A DNA stretch of 64,000 bases. Source: an uncultured Eubacterium sp. (lineage in GTDB: Bacteria; Bacillota; Clostridia; Oscillospirales; Acutalibacteraceae). Of this stretch, positions 42,405 to 50,970 are shown piece by piece. Below the pieces are notes generated by a model. That model worked only from the letters and a program-made list of their open reading frames with translations. It did no database searches and was not told the origin of the DNA. Position 1 is the first letter of the stretch, and each line of letters begins with the position of its first letter. The stretch spans positions 1 through 64,000 of the forward strand of contig NZ_CAKSZA010000001.1 of assembly GCF_934525195.1 (NCBI RefSeq), read 5' to 3'. The translations under genes were made by a program, and so were the position numbers.

Positions 42405-42797
42405 TCAGTTTTCACTTGTTAAAGGTGCATTGGAGTCGCCGTTCTCCGGAAAATCAATACCGGCAATAATAACATTAACCTTGGAAACTTCCTTGCCGGT
42501 CATATTGAGAATTGCCTCGTGTACATTGCGTTGTACATTTTCTGACACTGTCTTGATTTTTTTATTTGGAAGGAGGTTGATATAGATGCTGATATCCATA
42601 TCCTCGCCATCCTGTGTGATTCGCACGGGACTCATAACCTTGAGGCTACCCTTTTTGATTGTGCCGACAACATCCATCGGCTTGCTTGAAAAAGAACTCA
42701 CGCCGTCAACATCCTTTGCGGCATTGATTGCGATTGATGAAATTGCTTCTTCATTGATGATAAGGTTGCCCTTTTCGTTTGAACTTGTAATTTCCAT
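42405..42797 (-). CDS. Asp23/Gls24 family protein (YqhY-like)
   Basis: A 130-residue Asp23-family protein. It begins MEITSSNEKGNLIINEEAIS and has the core DVDGVSSFSSKPM, PVRITQDGEDMDISIYINL and the closing VNVIIAGIDFPE. YqhY of B. subtilis is linked to fatty-acid synthesis control (it lies by accBC); accBC are absent here. The ATG at 42797 is chosen because AAAGGAG is eight bases upstream; the ATG six bases earlier would be only two bases from it. Confidence 0.9.
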   Translation of the reverse strand: MEITSSNEKGNLIINEEAISSIAINAAKDVDGVSSFSSKPMDVVGTIKKGSLKVMSPVRITQDGEDMDISIYINLLPNKKIKTVSENVQRNVHEAILNMTGKEVSKVNVIIAGIDFPENGDSNAPLTSEN

Positions 42798-42821
42798 ATA
42801 CATAACTCCTTTGGTGTTGTC

Positions 42822-42850
42822 ATTATAACACAAAAGAAAAGAATATACAA
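42822..42850 (-). promoter_or_regulatory. Promoter of the asp23-like/nusB unit
   Basis: -35 TTGTAT (42845-42850), 17-base spacer, perfect -10 TATAAT (42822-42827). It lies in the 60-bp gap after spoIIIAH, so this unit is expressed apart from the sporulation operon. Confidence 0.65.
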
Positions 42851-42857
42851 GATATAT

Positions 42858-43556
42858 TTAATTATTATTAGACTGAATTATAGAAACATCCTCAAAACCG
42901 CATTGAAGCTGTGACATTGCAATGTCTTTGATTTGCATAATCGTGGTATCATCGAGTGTTTTACAATCAACAATCACATCGACACCCGAACCGTCCTCTT
43001 TGATGACAGCAAGGCAATTGTCAACACCTTTTGCACACACAAGGGTTTCAATCTTGTTTTCGATAGTGATAAAGTTTGATATTCTTGTGATGTTTTCCGC
43101 CGCAACTGTTCTTGCACTTTCGTTTTCGGAAGTGTCGGAAACAACAGCTTGGAGCTTTTCAAGTGCGGTGTCACGAGCAGAATTACGCTCCATACGAGCC
43201 TTTGTAAAATAAGTGTCGTTTTCTTTGACATCGGTTGTTGCGTCCACAAGTTCTGCCTTGCCGAGAGTTTTTTCCGTTGCCGAGTCAATAAGAGGCCGAA
43301 TAGTTGAGCCTACATCCGTGTTTTGATAATACCAATTGCCTACAACGCCAATACCCAAAATCAACACAAAGGCGGCAACGGTTGATATGTATTTTTTACG
43401 CTTTTTGCGGTCTTTTTTATCCTCGGGATTGACGAGTTCAACCGACTGATCTTCAACATTTTCTGCGTTGAATTCATTTTCGAATTCCGCAAATTCATCT
43501 TCTTCTGTTTTGATTTGCTCATCAAGCGGATTGGTTTGTTCTTTTTTATTTTTCAT
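42858..43556 (-). CDS. spoIIIAH: Stage III sporulation protein AH
   Basis: Mother-cell membrane protein that meets SpoIIQ (or its GA-box replacement) of the forespore to form the feeding channel. The 232-residue protein has an acidic cytoplasmic N-terminus (about 1-55), one membrane segment (about 62-80, VAAFVLILGIGVVGNWYY) and the ring-forming domain at the C-terminus (IETLVCAKGVDNCLAVI, FEDVSIIQ). The ATG at 43556 follows AGGTGAT and lies 4 bp after the spoIIIAG stop. Confidence 0.93.
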   Translation of the reverse strand: MKNKKEQTNPLDEQIKTEEDEFAEFENEFNAENVEDQSVELVNPEDKKDRKKRKKYISTVAAFVLILGIGVVGNWYYQNTDVGSTIRPLIDSATEKTLGKAELVDATTDVKENDTYFTKARMERNSARDTALEKLQAVVSDTSENESARTVAAENITRISNFITIENKIETLVCAKGVDNCLAVIKEDGSGVDVIVDCKTLDDTTIMQIKDIAMSQLQCGFEDVSIIQSNNN

Positions 43557-43560
43557 ATAA

Positions 43561-44079
43561 TCACCTGTTAAGTTTTGATACGCTGATTTTTGCCGTTGAT
43601 ATGCCAAAAAGTGACGACACGGCAGAAATGACTTTTTCCTTTACATTGGCATTGTTGCCACCCTGACAAACAACCACAACGCCCATAACCTTTGGGAACG
43701 ACTGCTTAATCAGCACGGGAGAATCGTTGTTGTTATCCTCATACAATACATATTCGCTCTTTTTAGAAATATAACCGCTGTTTGTGTTTTCGTCTGAATT
43801 TTGAGCGTAAAAGTTCTCATCGGTTTCCTGCAAAGTAATCATCACTTTGCACTTGCCAACACCGTCAATTGATGAAATAATGCTTTCCGTTTTGTCCTCC
43901 AATGTTGAAATATACTGCTGATAATCGGTTTGGGCAGACTGTTTTGAAGCGGTTGCAGGCGGTTTAATTTCAGACAACAAAATCAGCACAACACCGAATA
44001 TGCAAGCAACAATGAGAAATTTCTCCTTATGCTTCATTTGTTTGAATTTTTCAACACACGATTTGATTTTACTGTCCAA
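43561..44079 (-). CDS. spoIIIAG: Stage III sporulation protein AG
   Basis: Forms the large ring of the mother cell-forespore channel. A membrane segment lies at about 22-38 (EKFLIVACIFGVVLILL) and the extracellular ring-building domain at about 60-172, with an inserted Asn/Asp/Ser-rich loop. The chosen start is a TTG at 44079: GGAGGTG lies about seven bases upstream inside the end of spoIIIAF, giving an 11-bp overlap and 172 residues. An in-frame ATG at 44097 lies upstream of that ribosome site and is less likely. Confidence 0.88.
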   Translation of the reverse strand: MDSKIKSCVEKFKQMKHKEKFLIVACIFGVVLILLSEIKPPATASKQSAQTDYQQYISTLEDKTESIISSIDGVGKCKVMITLQETDENFYAQNSDENTNSGYISKKSEYVLYEDNNNDSPVLIKQSFPKVMGVVVVCQGGNNANVKEKVISAVSSLFGISTAKISVSKLNR

Positions 44080-44497
44080 TATGCACCACCTCCGCATTGA
44101 TTGACAAATTGTCAAAAATGATTTTTTGAACCTCTGCTGTGTCGTAATCATCACTCACCGAAACAACTACTTTTTCAACAACAATTTCATTGTCCGAATT
44201 AATACTTGAACGGCAATTCACATTTGCACCTATGATATTATTCTCTAATAAGCAGGTTTTAATTTGGTTTTCTATCATTCCATCATTTATACTATATGTA
44301 TTTACCGTTTTGATTTTAGGGAGGTCAAAATTGATTTTTGACTGTGAAAAAGGATAGAGAAAAGACAGAAAAATGAAAAGCGAAATAATCATTTTATAAA
44401 ACCGTCCCATACTCCCTTTCGGAGTCAAAAACGAAAACACGACACACATCAAAACCGTCATACAAACAAAGATTGTCCACTGTTTAAAAAAATCCAT
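44069..44497 (-). CDS. spoIIIAF: Stage III sporulation protein AF
   Basis: A 142-residue protein with two N-terminal membrane segments (about 5-25 and 34-50, with GRFYKMIISLFIFLSFLYPF between and in the second) and a soluble ring-building-like domain (about 85-140). It is part of the SpoIIIA channel complex. It shares one base with the spoIIIAE stop and overlaps spoIIIAG. Confidence 0.93.
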   Translation of the reverse strand: MDFFKQWTIFVCMTVLMCVVFSFLTPKGSMGRFYKMIISLFIFLSFLYPFSQSKINFDLPKIKTVNTYSINDGMIENQIKTCLLENNIIGANVNCRSSINSDNEIVVEKVVVSVSDDYDTAEVQKIIFDNLSINAEVVHIGQ

Positions 44498-45630
44498 TAT
44501 CTTCCGCCTGCCGCAATTAAAATTCCAAATGATATAACCGTTGTAACCATTGACAAAATCAAAATTACATTCATCAAAAGCAAGGTATTCAAAAAGGCAT
44601 TAAGCACCGCAGATACTGATTTATCGCCGAAAACATCGGATACTATTGCACAAACCGTCAGTGAAATTCGCCACAAAACGACCTCAGCTATTGACGGCAA
44701 AAACACAAGTACAACCGCAATCACGCCAACCACGCCGACGCTGCTTTTGATAAGTGACGAATAGGCTTGAATAGATAACAAGCCCTCGCTGATTGACGAA
44801 CCGATAACGGGCACAACAGAATTTATTGCAAAGCGAACCGAACGGAGTCCGAGCATATCGGCTCTGCCTGCCACGGCTGTTTTCAACGACAATATCGACA
44901 CGAAAACACCGGATGAAAAAGATATACAAGTTGTTATAATTCTTTTGAGTGACGACAACAATTTATCCAAATTCAACTCATAGCGAAGTGACGAAGTTAC
45001 ACCCAAAGCAAGATAGCAATTGACAATCGGCATAAACACATTTGACGAAACAAATGACAATGCCTGCGCCAAAACAAGAAGTGTTGTGTTTGTTGAAAAA
45101 CCTGTCGTAATACCGCCAGAAGCGACAACAATACTGCAAAACACAGGAATAAAAGCATATACAAAATTTGACGCAACGGATATTGCCATTGAAGCCATGG
45201 AAACTGTTGTTGTGAGTTTTACAAGAATTACCGTTGAAATGAGGATTGCCGTTGCCGTTGAATAAATCGTATTCACCGAGCTGTCCGAATCGTTTTTCAG
45301 GCTTTGAAGCAATGCGGACAGCAGAATAAAAACAAGCACGGTTACGCTTGATTTTATCGGTAATTCCGCTTTTTTTGATAACAACGACTTGATTAAACCT
45401 ACAACATCGTCAAGTGAAAGTTTTGTTATACTGTCATATGAAAAATCAAGCAAACCAAGTTCCTCAAGCATTTTTTGAGTGTCGTCATCAAGTTCATTTT
45501 CGAATGATGACAAGTCGTACGCTTCAAGTGTTTTATCATATTTTTCCTTGCTAAAATCCTTTGAATAAGCGGTTTCGGTAAAGGACAAGAAGAAAATCAA
45601 TGCACACAAAAATAAAATCATCTTTTTCAT
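44497..45630 (-). CDS. spoIIIAE: Stage III sporulation protein AE
   Basis: A 377-residue polytopic membrane protein of the feeding channel. A signal-like N-terminal segment (ILFLCALIFFLSFTETAYS) is followed by a short soluble part and about seven hydrophobic segments from 90 onward. Family blocks such as GVTSSLRYELNLDKLLSSLKR and SVRFAINSVVPVIG are present. It overlaps spoIIIAD by 4 bp (ATGA). Confidence 0.95.
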   Translation of the reverse strand: MKKMILFLCALIFFLSFTETAYSKDFSKEKYDKTLEAYDLSSFENELDDDTQKMLEELGLLDFSYDSITKLSLDDVVGLIKSLLSKKAELPIKSSVTVLVFILLSALLQSLKNDSDSSVNTIYSTATAILISTVILVKLTTTVSMASMAISVASNFVYAFIPVFCSIVVASGGITTGFSTNTTLLVLAQALSFVSSNVFMPIVNCYLALGVTSSLRYELNLDKLLSSLKRIITTCISFSSGVFVSILSLKTAVAGRADMLGLRSVRFAINSVVPVIGSSISEGLLSIQAYSSLIKSSVGVVGVIAVVLVFLPSIAEVVLWRISLTVCAIVSDVFGDKSVSAVLNAFLNTLLLMNVILILSMVTTVISFGILIAAGGR

Positions 45631-46007
45631 TTAACAAGCCCTACCACCATTGAAATCACCGTTTCTATCAGAGGCATAACAAGAGAAAGTACAAGCACCT
45701 TTGCCGAAATTTCCGTAAGAGAAGCAAGTGCATTTTCACCATTGTCCCTACAAATATCCACGGTAAACTGTGTTATGATTACAATAAATAATGTCTTTAA
45801 CATAAGTTTGACATAAACAATGCCCGAAGGAACGCTGCCCGAAAGTTCTATCAAAGCGGAGTACAGTTCAGACACCTTGTCCGATATTGCAAGGAACGAG
45901 AGAACACCGCCCGCAACCGACAATATGAGTGCAAAGCTTCTGTTGTGCTCCCTGACTATCAAACTGCACATCAGCACACAAAATGAAACACCTATAACCT
46001 TTGCCAT
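45627..46007 (-). CDS. spoIIIAD: Stage III sporulation protein AD
   Basis: A 126-residue membrane protein with four predicted membrane segments and the family motif FIVIITQFTVDICRDNGENAL (in parts). It lies 2 bp after spoIIIAC and overlaps spoIIIAE by 4 bp. Its role in the channel complex is structural. Confidence 0.94.
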   Translation of the reverse strand: MAKVIGVSFCVLMCSLIVREHNRSFALILSVAGGVLSFLAISDKVSELYSALIELSGSVPSGIVYVKLMLKTLFIVIITQFTVDICRDNGENALASLTEISAKVLVLSLVMPLIETVISMVVGLVK

Positions 46008-46009
46008 AA

Positions 46010-46204
46010 CTACAAATTAAACAGAGATTTGACCGTTGAAAAAAGTTCTTTAATCTGCGGAATAAGCATCATAAGAACGACAATGACTCCTGCAAGAGTT
46101 GTAAGCATAGCTTGATCATCACGTCCCGAACGCACAAGCAAGGTATTAAGCACGGCAACAATAATTCCGATTGCCGCTATTTTAAATATAAAGTTCACTT
46201 CCAT
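46010..46204 (-). CDS. spoIIIAC: Stage III sporulation protein AC
   Basis: A 64-residue two-segment membrane protein (about 3-22 and 29-48) with the loop RSGRDDQAMLTT between them, matching SpoIIIAC in length and pattern. Related to the C-terminal half of SpoIIIAD. It lies 12 bp after spoIIIAB. Confidence 0.94.
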   Translation of the reverse strand: MEVNFIFKIAAIGIIVAVLNTLLVRSGRDDQAMLTTLAGVIVVLMMLIPQIKELFSTVKSLFNL

Positions 46205-46216
46205 AATGTTACACCT

Positions 46217-46669
46217 CTAAATCAACACCAACGCTATTACTGTACCGAATGAAAAACCAACGCTGATGAATATTTTCGATTTTGATTTATATTCCTCTTC
46301 ATATTTACGCATAGCCGATGCCATATATTCCTTGAATTCTTCAATTTGTTTTATTTGATTATGCACATCATATTTTCCGAGAGAATAAAAAAATCTGCCT
46401 ATTGTTTCATTTTCCTCATCATTCAGGGGAGTATTTGCTTTTTGCTCGGCAAGGAGCATATCTTGTCCCACAAAATCAAGAGATTTCAGCCGTTCACTTG
46501 CAAGAATTTCGCACGGTGGGGTTTGTTTAAGCTTTATTTCGGGCAAGATATAATTTGCAACATCAATCAACGCACGGCATAAATTGATTTTCTTTTTTAT
46601 CGAATTACTCATATAAATTCCCATCGTCAATGATGACGCAACTATTATTACTACGCCTATGAATTTCAT
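46217..46669 (-). CDS. spoIIIAB: Stage III sporulation protein AB
   Basis: A 150-residue protein with an N-terminal and a C-terminal membrane segment around a helical, GspF-like cytoplasmic part. Family residues are seen in LCRALIDVANYILPEIKL and NDEENETIGRFFYSLGKYD. The ATG at 46669 has GGGAG seven bases upstream and overlaps spoIIIAA by 65 bp, an unusually long but well-supported overlap, since the frame matches the family from its first residues. Confidence 0.93.
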   Translation of the reverse strand: MKFIGVVIIVASSLTMGIYMSNSIKKKINLCRALIDVANYILPEIKLKQTPPCEILASERLKSLDFVGQDMLLAEQKANTPLNDEENETIGRFFYSLGKYDVHNQIKQIEEFKEYMASAMRKYEEEYKSKSKIFISVGFSFGTVIALVLI

Positions 46670-47594
46670 TTAATATCTCCCGTGCATCAAGAATTTTTGC
46701 GGTGTAATACTCATCAAGCAATATTATTTTTTCAAATTCACCCATTGAAAGCATAAGACGAATAATCGGTTTTGTATACAAATCCTGCCGTCTGCCGATG
46801 TGAACAGAAAGCAAATAATTCACACCGCAAGCAAAGCCGAAACGAATACTGTCAAGTTCTCCGGGAGCAGAAATTTCATCACAAACAATAACTTGCGGTG
46901 ACATTGTTCGGATGGCGTTTTCTATTGCCTTTGGTTTGGCAAAACCCGTTATCACATCTGTGTTTATTCCGACATCAAGTGTAAATTCATCGCCAATCTT
47001 GCCTGCAATCTCATTGCGTTCGTCAATCACAACAACCTTTTTATATTCACCGTTTATACCGTTTGAAATTTCCTTTGCCATATCACGCAAGAGAGTTGTT
47101 TTTCCGCTTGACGGCTTGCCAGCAACAATTACGCTGCAAAAACCGTTTGCAAAAACTTTATTTATTATATCTCGACTGCAACCCACCGCCTGACGAGGTA
47201 TGCGAATATTGACCGAAGTAACATCCTTGACTGACACCAAACTATCATCTTCATAAACAGCGGTTGAGCAAACGCCCACACGTGAACCGTTTTCAAGTGT
47301 TAAGTATCCGTTTTTAAGATTGTTCATATTGCTATAAATTGAATACGAACACAGGCGATTTAACATATCGTCAAATTCCGATGATGATATTATCAGCGGT
47401 TCTCTCGGAAGAACCGCGAGAGTTTGGCAAAACCTGTCCGCAAATTTTATTCGATTGTCAATAACAAAAGTCACAGGCATATTACGTCGAATACGGATTT
47501 CGGTTATCCCCTGCTGCTGTAATGAATTGAGCTTATCAAGAGTTTTAACAACATCAAGGGGCAAATATTTTTTTACATAATCAAAAACTTTCAA
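46605..47594 (-). CDS. spoIIIAA: Stage III sporulation protein AA (secretion-type ATPase)
   Basis: The ATPase thought to power assembly or transport by the SpoIIIA channel. The 329-residue protein has an N-terminal domain (ITEIRIRRNMPV), Walker A GKPSSGKT (159-166), VVIDERNEI and the Walker B-like VIVCDEIS. The start appears to be a TTG at 47594, preceded by AGGTGAT four bases upstream; no ATG is well placed. It heads the eight-gene spoIIIA operon. Confidence 0.94.
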   Translation of the reverse strand: MKVFDYVKKYLPLDVVKTLDKLNSLQQQGITEIRIRRNMPVTFVIDNRIKFADRFCQTLAVLPREPLIISSSEFDDMLNRLCSYSIYSNMNNLKNGYLTLENGSRVGVCSTAVYEDDSLVSVKDVTSVNIRIPRQAVGCSRDIINKVFANGFCSVIVAGKPSSGKTTLLRDMAKEISNGINGEYKKVVVIDERNEIAGKIGDEFTLDVGINTDVITGFAKPKAIENAIRTMSPQVIVCDEISAPGELDSIRFGFACGVNYLLSVHIGRRQDLYTKPIIRLMLSMGEFEKIILLDEYYTAKILDAREILNEIHRRSNNSCVIIDDGNLYE

Positions 47595-47609
47595 GCTATC
47601 ACCTATAAA

Positions 47610-47638
47610 ACATTATGAATTGTTGAAGAAAATTATTA
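47610..47638 (-). promoter_or_regulatory. Possible sigma-E promoter for spoIIIA
   Basis: On the minus strand TAATAAT (47632-47638), 14 bases, then CATAATGT (47610-47617). This resembles the mother-cell sigma-E pattern KMATATT-N14-CATACAMT (6 of 7 and 5 of 8 matches) and has the same layout as the one before spoIIID. The transcript would start very near the ribosome site, which weakens the call. Confidence 0.35.
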
Positions 47639-47665
47639 CAAAGAAGTTAAAAATTCAAAAATGGA

Positions 47666-47694
47666 TTGAAGCAAGACATATAATATGTTAAAAT
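47666..47694 (+). promoter_or_regulatory. Promoter of the GtrA-YfhO gene
   Basis: -35 TTGAAG (47666-47671), 17-base spacer, -10 TAAAAT (47689-47694). The transcript would start near 47701, about 23 bases before the ATG. Confidence 0.55.
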
Positions 47695-47723
47695 ATATAA
47701 AAATTATTTAATTTAGGTGCTAT

Positions 47724-50700
47724 ATGGACATTACCAAATCAGGAAACATAATAAAAACAAACAAAATTTTCAACGCACAGCCCGTTGCATACAGCCTTGT
47801 ATATTCAATCGGATTTGTTGCTTTTTTGATAATTAAGCAGATGCTCAAGGGTTTTGGAATATCGGCAGGAACATCAATGTCGATATCCTTTGTTGCAGTT
47901 ATGCTTAGTTTATTTTTTTGCGAAAAAAAATTCGTATTTGCAAACAGCGTAAATTCAAAATCGGCCAAGCAAATTTTGGCATATTTATTCAGATGTTTGG
48001 TAGACTTGGGATTTTTCAAAATACTCGACTTTACACTAAACGATATGCTTGAAATGAGTGTTATGCTCGTTTACGCATTTTCGGCTGTTTTGATTTTTGT
48101 ATTTAACCTTTACTTTGACAGGCTCATAGTTTTTGACAACACCGAAAAGGCTGAAAACAACGGCGACACAAAACTCTATCGTTCATTTTTTGCAAACAGG
48201 TTTGTGTGGCTTTCAATGTGTCTTGCCGCAGTTGGAATACTTTTTGTTTTTATGATATTCAAGCTGTTTCCGTTTGGTGACACAACCGTTTTAAGGATGG
48301 ATTTATATCATCAATACGGTCCTCTTTTTGTTGAATTCTACGACAGAGTTTCCGACTTCAAAAGTTTTTTGTATTCTTGGGAATCGGGCGGCGGTTCAAG
48401 TTTTTTGGGCAATTATTTTAATTATCTTTCAAGTCCGCTTTCATTTTTAATTTTCCTGTTTGACAAAAATCAAATCGGTTATGCCATCACATTCTTAGTT
48501 CTGATTAAAGGCATTTTATCTGCCGGAACATTCACATATTTCCTAAAAAACAGTTTTAATGCGCACTCATATGTTTCTGCGTGCTTTGGTGTGTTTTATG
48601 CTTTTTCGGGCTACTTCCTTGCTTACTATTGGAACATTATGTGGATTGACGGTATGATTTGGTTGCCGCTCGTTGCACTCGGAATTGAAGAAATCATTAA
48701 CAAAGGAAAATGCAAAAGATACATTATTGCTTTATCTGTTCTTTTGTTCAGCTCGTACTACACAGGTTATATGACCTGTATTTTCTCGGTTTTGTACTTT
48801 TTTGTTTACTTTATTGCGAACAAGGACTTCGCTTCAAAAATCAATATTTACAGCGAAAAGCAAAAACCTATAAAAGAATTTTTTAACAACAGATTTGTTA
48901 TGAGTGTTGTTAAATTCGGCTTCAGTTCGCTGTTTGTAGGTATGCTTTGTGCATGCTTTCTTATTCCCGTTTATTTCATTTTGCAATCTTGCTCGGCAAC
49001 ATCAGACACTTTTCCGTCGTCATTTGAGCAAAATTTCAATTTGATAGATATGTTGTCATCTCACCTTGCAGGACTTGAAACAACAATTCGTTCTTCGGGT
49101 GACGATGTTTTGCCGAACATTTACTGCGGACTATTGCCGGCAATACTGCTACCGTTATATCTAATCAACAAAAAAATCGGACTTAAAGAAAAGGTCTCTT
49201 ATGTAATTTTGATTTTGTTCTTCATCGTAAGTTTCAACTGCAATGTTATTGACTTTATGTGGCACGCGTTCCACACACCGAACGATTTGCCGTTTAGATA
49301 TTCATTCCTGTATATATTCATTTTGCTTGTTATGTCTTTCAGATGCTTGATGAATTTCAAAGGAATCGAATACCGAGATATTATGGTGACGGGAATAGCG
49401 TTTATATTCCTTGTGCTGTATTTTCAAAAAAATCCGACAAACAAAATCAGCGGGTTCACAATCTATACTTCATTGATTTTCATAATCGTGTGGACACTTG
49501 TTCTGCTCGTTATAAAGAAAGAAAACTTTTCAAAATTCGTAATCGGTCTTACGATTGTTTGTATGACATTTTGCGAGGTAATTGTCGGCGACAGCAAGTC
49601 GTATTTGTTTACTCAAGAGCAAACTCCGTATGTTGAAAAAATGGACACGATGGCAAACGCCGTGAATTATCTCAAAGAAAAAGACAAAGGTTTTTACAGA
49701 ACAGAGTTGACCTATCTCAACACTCGTATGGACCCGTGTATTTATAATTACAACGGTATGTCAACCTTTTCTTCAATGGCTTATGAGAAATACAGTCAAA
49801 CACAATACAGTCTTGGTATGTTCGGCAACAGAATAAACTCATACACTTATAACACCCAAACGCCTGTGTACAATATGATGTACGGCATTAAATATTTGAT
49901 TAAAGATTCGAGCAGTCTTGACTTGTCTGATGAATACTACAAGAAAATTTACACTACAAAAGACAAGGACAAAACCCCTGTTTTTGAAAACAAATACAGC
50001 CTGCCTATTGCATTTGTTGCATCAAAAACCATTGAGAAATGGGACACGACAGAAGGCAACCCGTTTGATGTTCAGGAAGATTTGATTGACAAGGCAACGG
50101 GAGTCAGCAATATTTTTGTTCCCGTTAAATACACAGGCACAGAAAGTTACAATGCCGAATGTGAGGAAGTTACTCAAAACGGTGCTTTCTTTGTTGACGG
50201 CATTGAGGAAAACACAGGTGCAAGCGTTGATGTTTTGTTCAAATCCGTAAAAGACGGAAATGTGTATATTTATGTTACATCAAACGAAATCGAAAACATA
50301 AATTACTATTGGAGTGACGGAACAAAGACGACCTATCAAAGCATTGTTGAACCGTATATTCTTGACCTCGGATACCACAAAGCAGGTGACGAAATCAAGG
50401 CAATTCTTGATTTGAACGGAATCACATCTTCGAGTGCATCATTCAACATCTATGCCTATAATGTTGACAAGACCGTGCTTGATTCTGCTTATGAAATGCT
50501 GTCGCTCGGTCAAATGAAGATTGAAAAGCACAGTGACACAAAGCTTGAGGGCACAATAAATGCAGGATATGACGGTTATTTATACACATCAATTCCATAT
50601 GACGAGGGATGGAAGATTTATATTGACGGTCACAAAGTAAAGACCTTTGAAATCGGTGACAGCCAGCTTGCCACAACAATCAAACACGGCGAACACACAA

Positions 50701-50831
50701 TCAAGCTTGTTTACTCACCAAAAGGATTAACCTACGGTTTGCCAATCTCCGCTTGTGCGTGGGTCGGAGTGTTTGGATACGAATTGCTCAGACGATTTAA
50801 AAAGTCAAAAAAATCACAGGAACAGCTATAA
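47724..50831 (+). CDS. GtrA-like domain fused to YfhO-type membrane protein
   Basis: A 1035-residue membrane protein. The first ~140 residues look like a GtrA flippase-type domain: four membrane segments with CEKKFVF (66-72) and NLYFDRLIVF (128-137) in the places of the GtrA (N)xxxRxxVF repeats. The rest is a YfhO domain: a GT-C-like multi-span region with FGDTTVLRMDLYHQYGP, WESGGGSSFLGNY and YFLAYYWNIMWIDG, then an outer C-terminal beta domain (about 770-1000) ending in a last membrane span and a basic tail. YfhO proteins are linked to glycosylation of lipoteichoic acid using undecaprenyl-phosphate sugars, which a GtrA domain could flip. The combined role is inference. It stands alone with its own promoter. 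Confidence 0.85.
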   Translation: MDITKSGNIIKTNKIFNAQPVAYSLVYSIGFVAFLIIKQMLKGFGISAGTSMSISFVAVMLSLFFCEKKFVFANSVNSKSAKQILAYLFRCLVDLGFFKILDFTLNDMLEMSVMLVYAFSAVLIFVFNLYFDRLIVFDNTEKAENNGDTKLYRSFFANRFVWLSMCLAAVGILFVFMIFKLFPFGDTTVLRMDLYHQYGPLFVEFYDRVSDFKSFLYSWESGGGSSFLGNYFNYLSSPLSFLIFLFDKNQIGYAITFLVLIKGILSAGTFTYFLKNSFNAHSYVSACFGVFYAFSGYFLAYYWNIMWIDGMIWLPLVALGIEEIINKGKCKRYIIALSVLLFSSYYTGYMTCIFSVLYFFVYFIANKDFASKINIYSEKQKPIKEFFNNRFVMSVVKFGFSSLFVGMLCACFLIPVYFILQSCSATSDTFPSSFEQNFNLIDMLSSHLAGLETTIRSSGDDVLPNIYCGLLPAILLPLYLINKKIGLKEKVSYVILILFFIVSFNCNVIDFMWHAFHTPNDLPFRYSFLYIFILLVMSFRCLMNFKGIEYRDIMVTGIAFIFLVLYFQKNPTNKISGFTIYTSLIFIIVWTLVLLVIKKENFSKFVIGLTIVCMTFCEVIVGDSKSYLFTQEQTPYVEKMDTMANAVNYLKEKDKGFYRTELTYLNTRMDPCIYNYNGMSTFSSMAYEKYSQTQYSLGMFGNRINSYTYNTQTPVYNMMYGIKYLIKDSSSLDLSDEYYKKIYTTKDKDKTPVFENKYSLPIAFVASKTIEKWDTTEGNPFDVQEDLIDKATGVSNIFVPVKYTGTESYNAECEEVTQNGAFFVDGIEENTGASVDVLFKSVKDGNVYIYVTSNEIENINYYWSDGTKTTYQSIVEPYILDLGYHKAGDEIKAILDLNGITSSSASFNIYAYNVDKTVLDSAYEMLSLGQMKIEKHSDTKLEGTINAGYDGYLYTSIPYDEGWKIYIDGHKVKTFEIGDSQLATTIKHGEHTIKLVYSPKGLTYGLPISACAWVGVFGYELLRRFKKSKKSQEQL

Positions 50832-50970
50832 TTCAACGGTTTTGTTGATTATATATAAAAATTCATTATACCCCTAAATAAATATTTATATTAAAAATAA
50901 TATTAAAGTGTTTATTTTTGGTGTAATATGTTGTAAAATGTAAGCATAAATTGAGAGGAGTATTTTTAAA

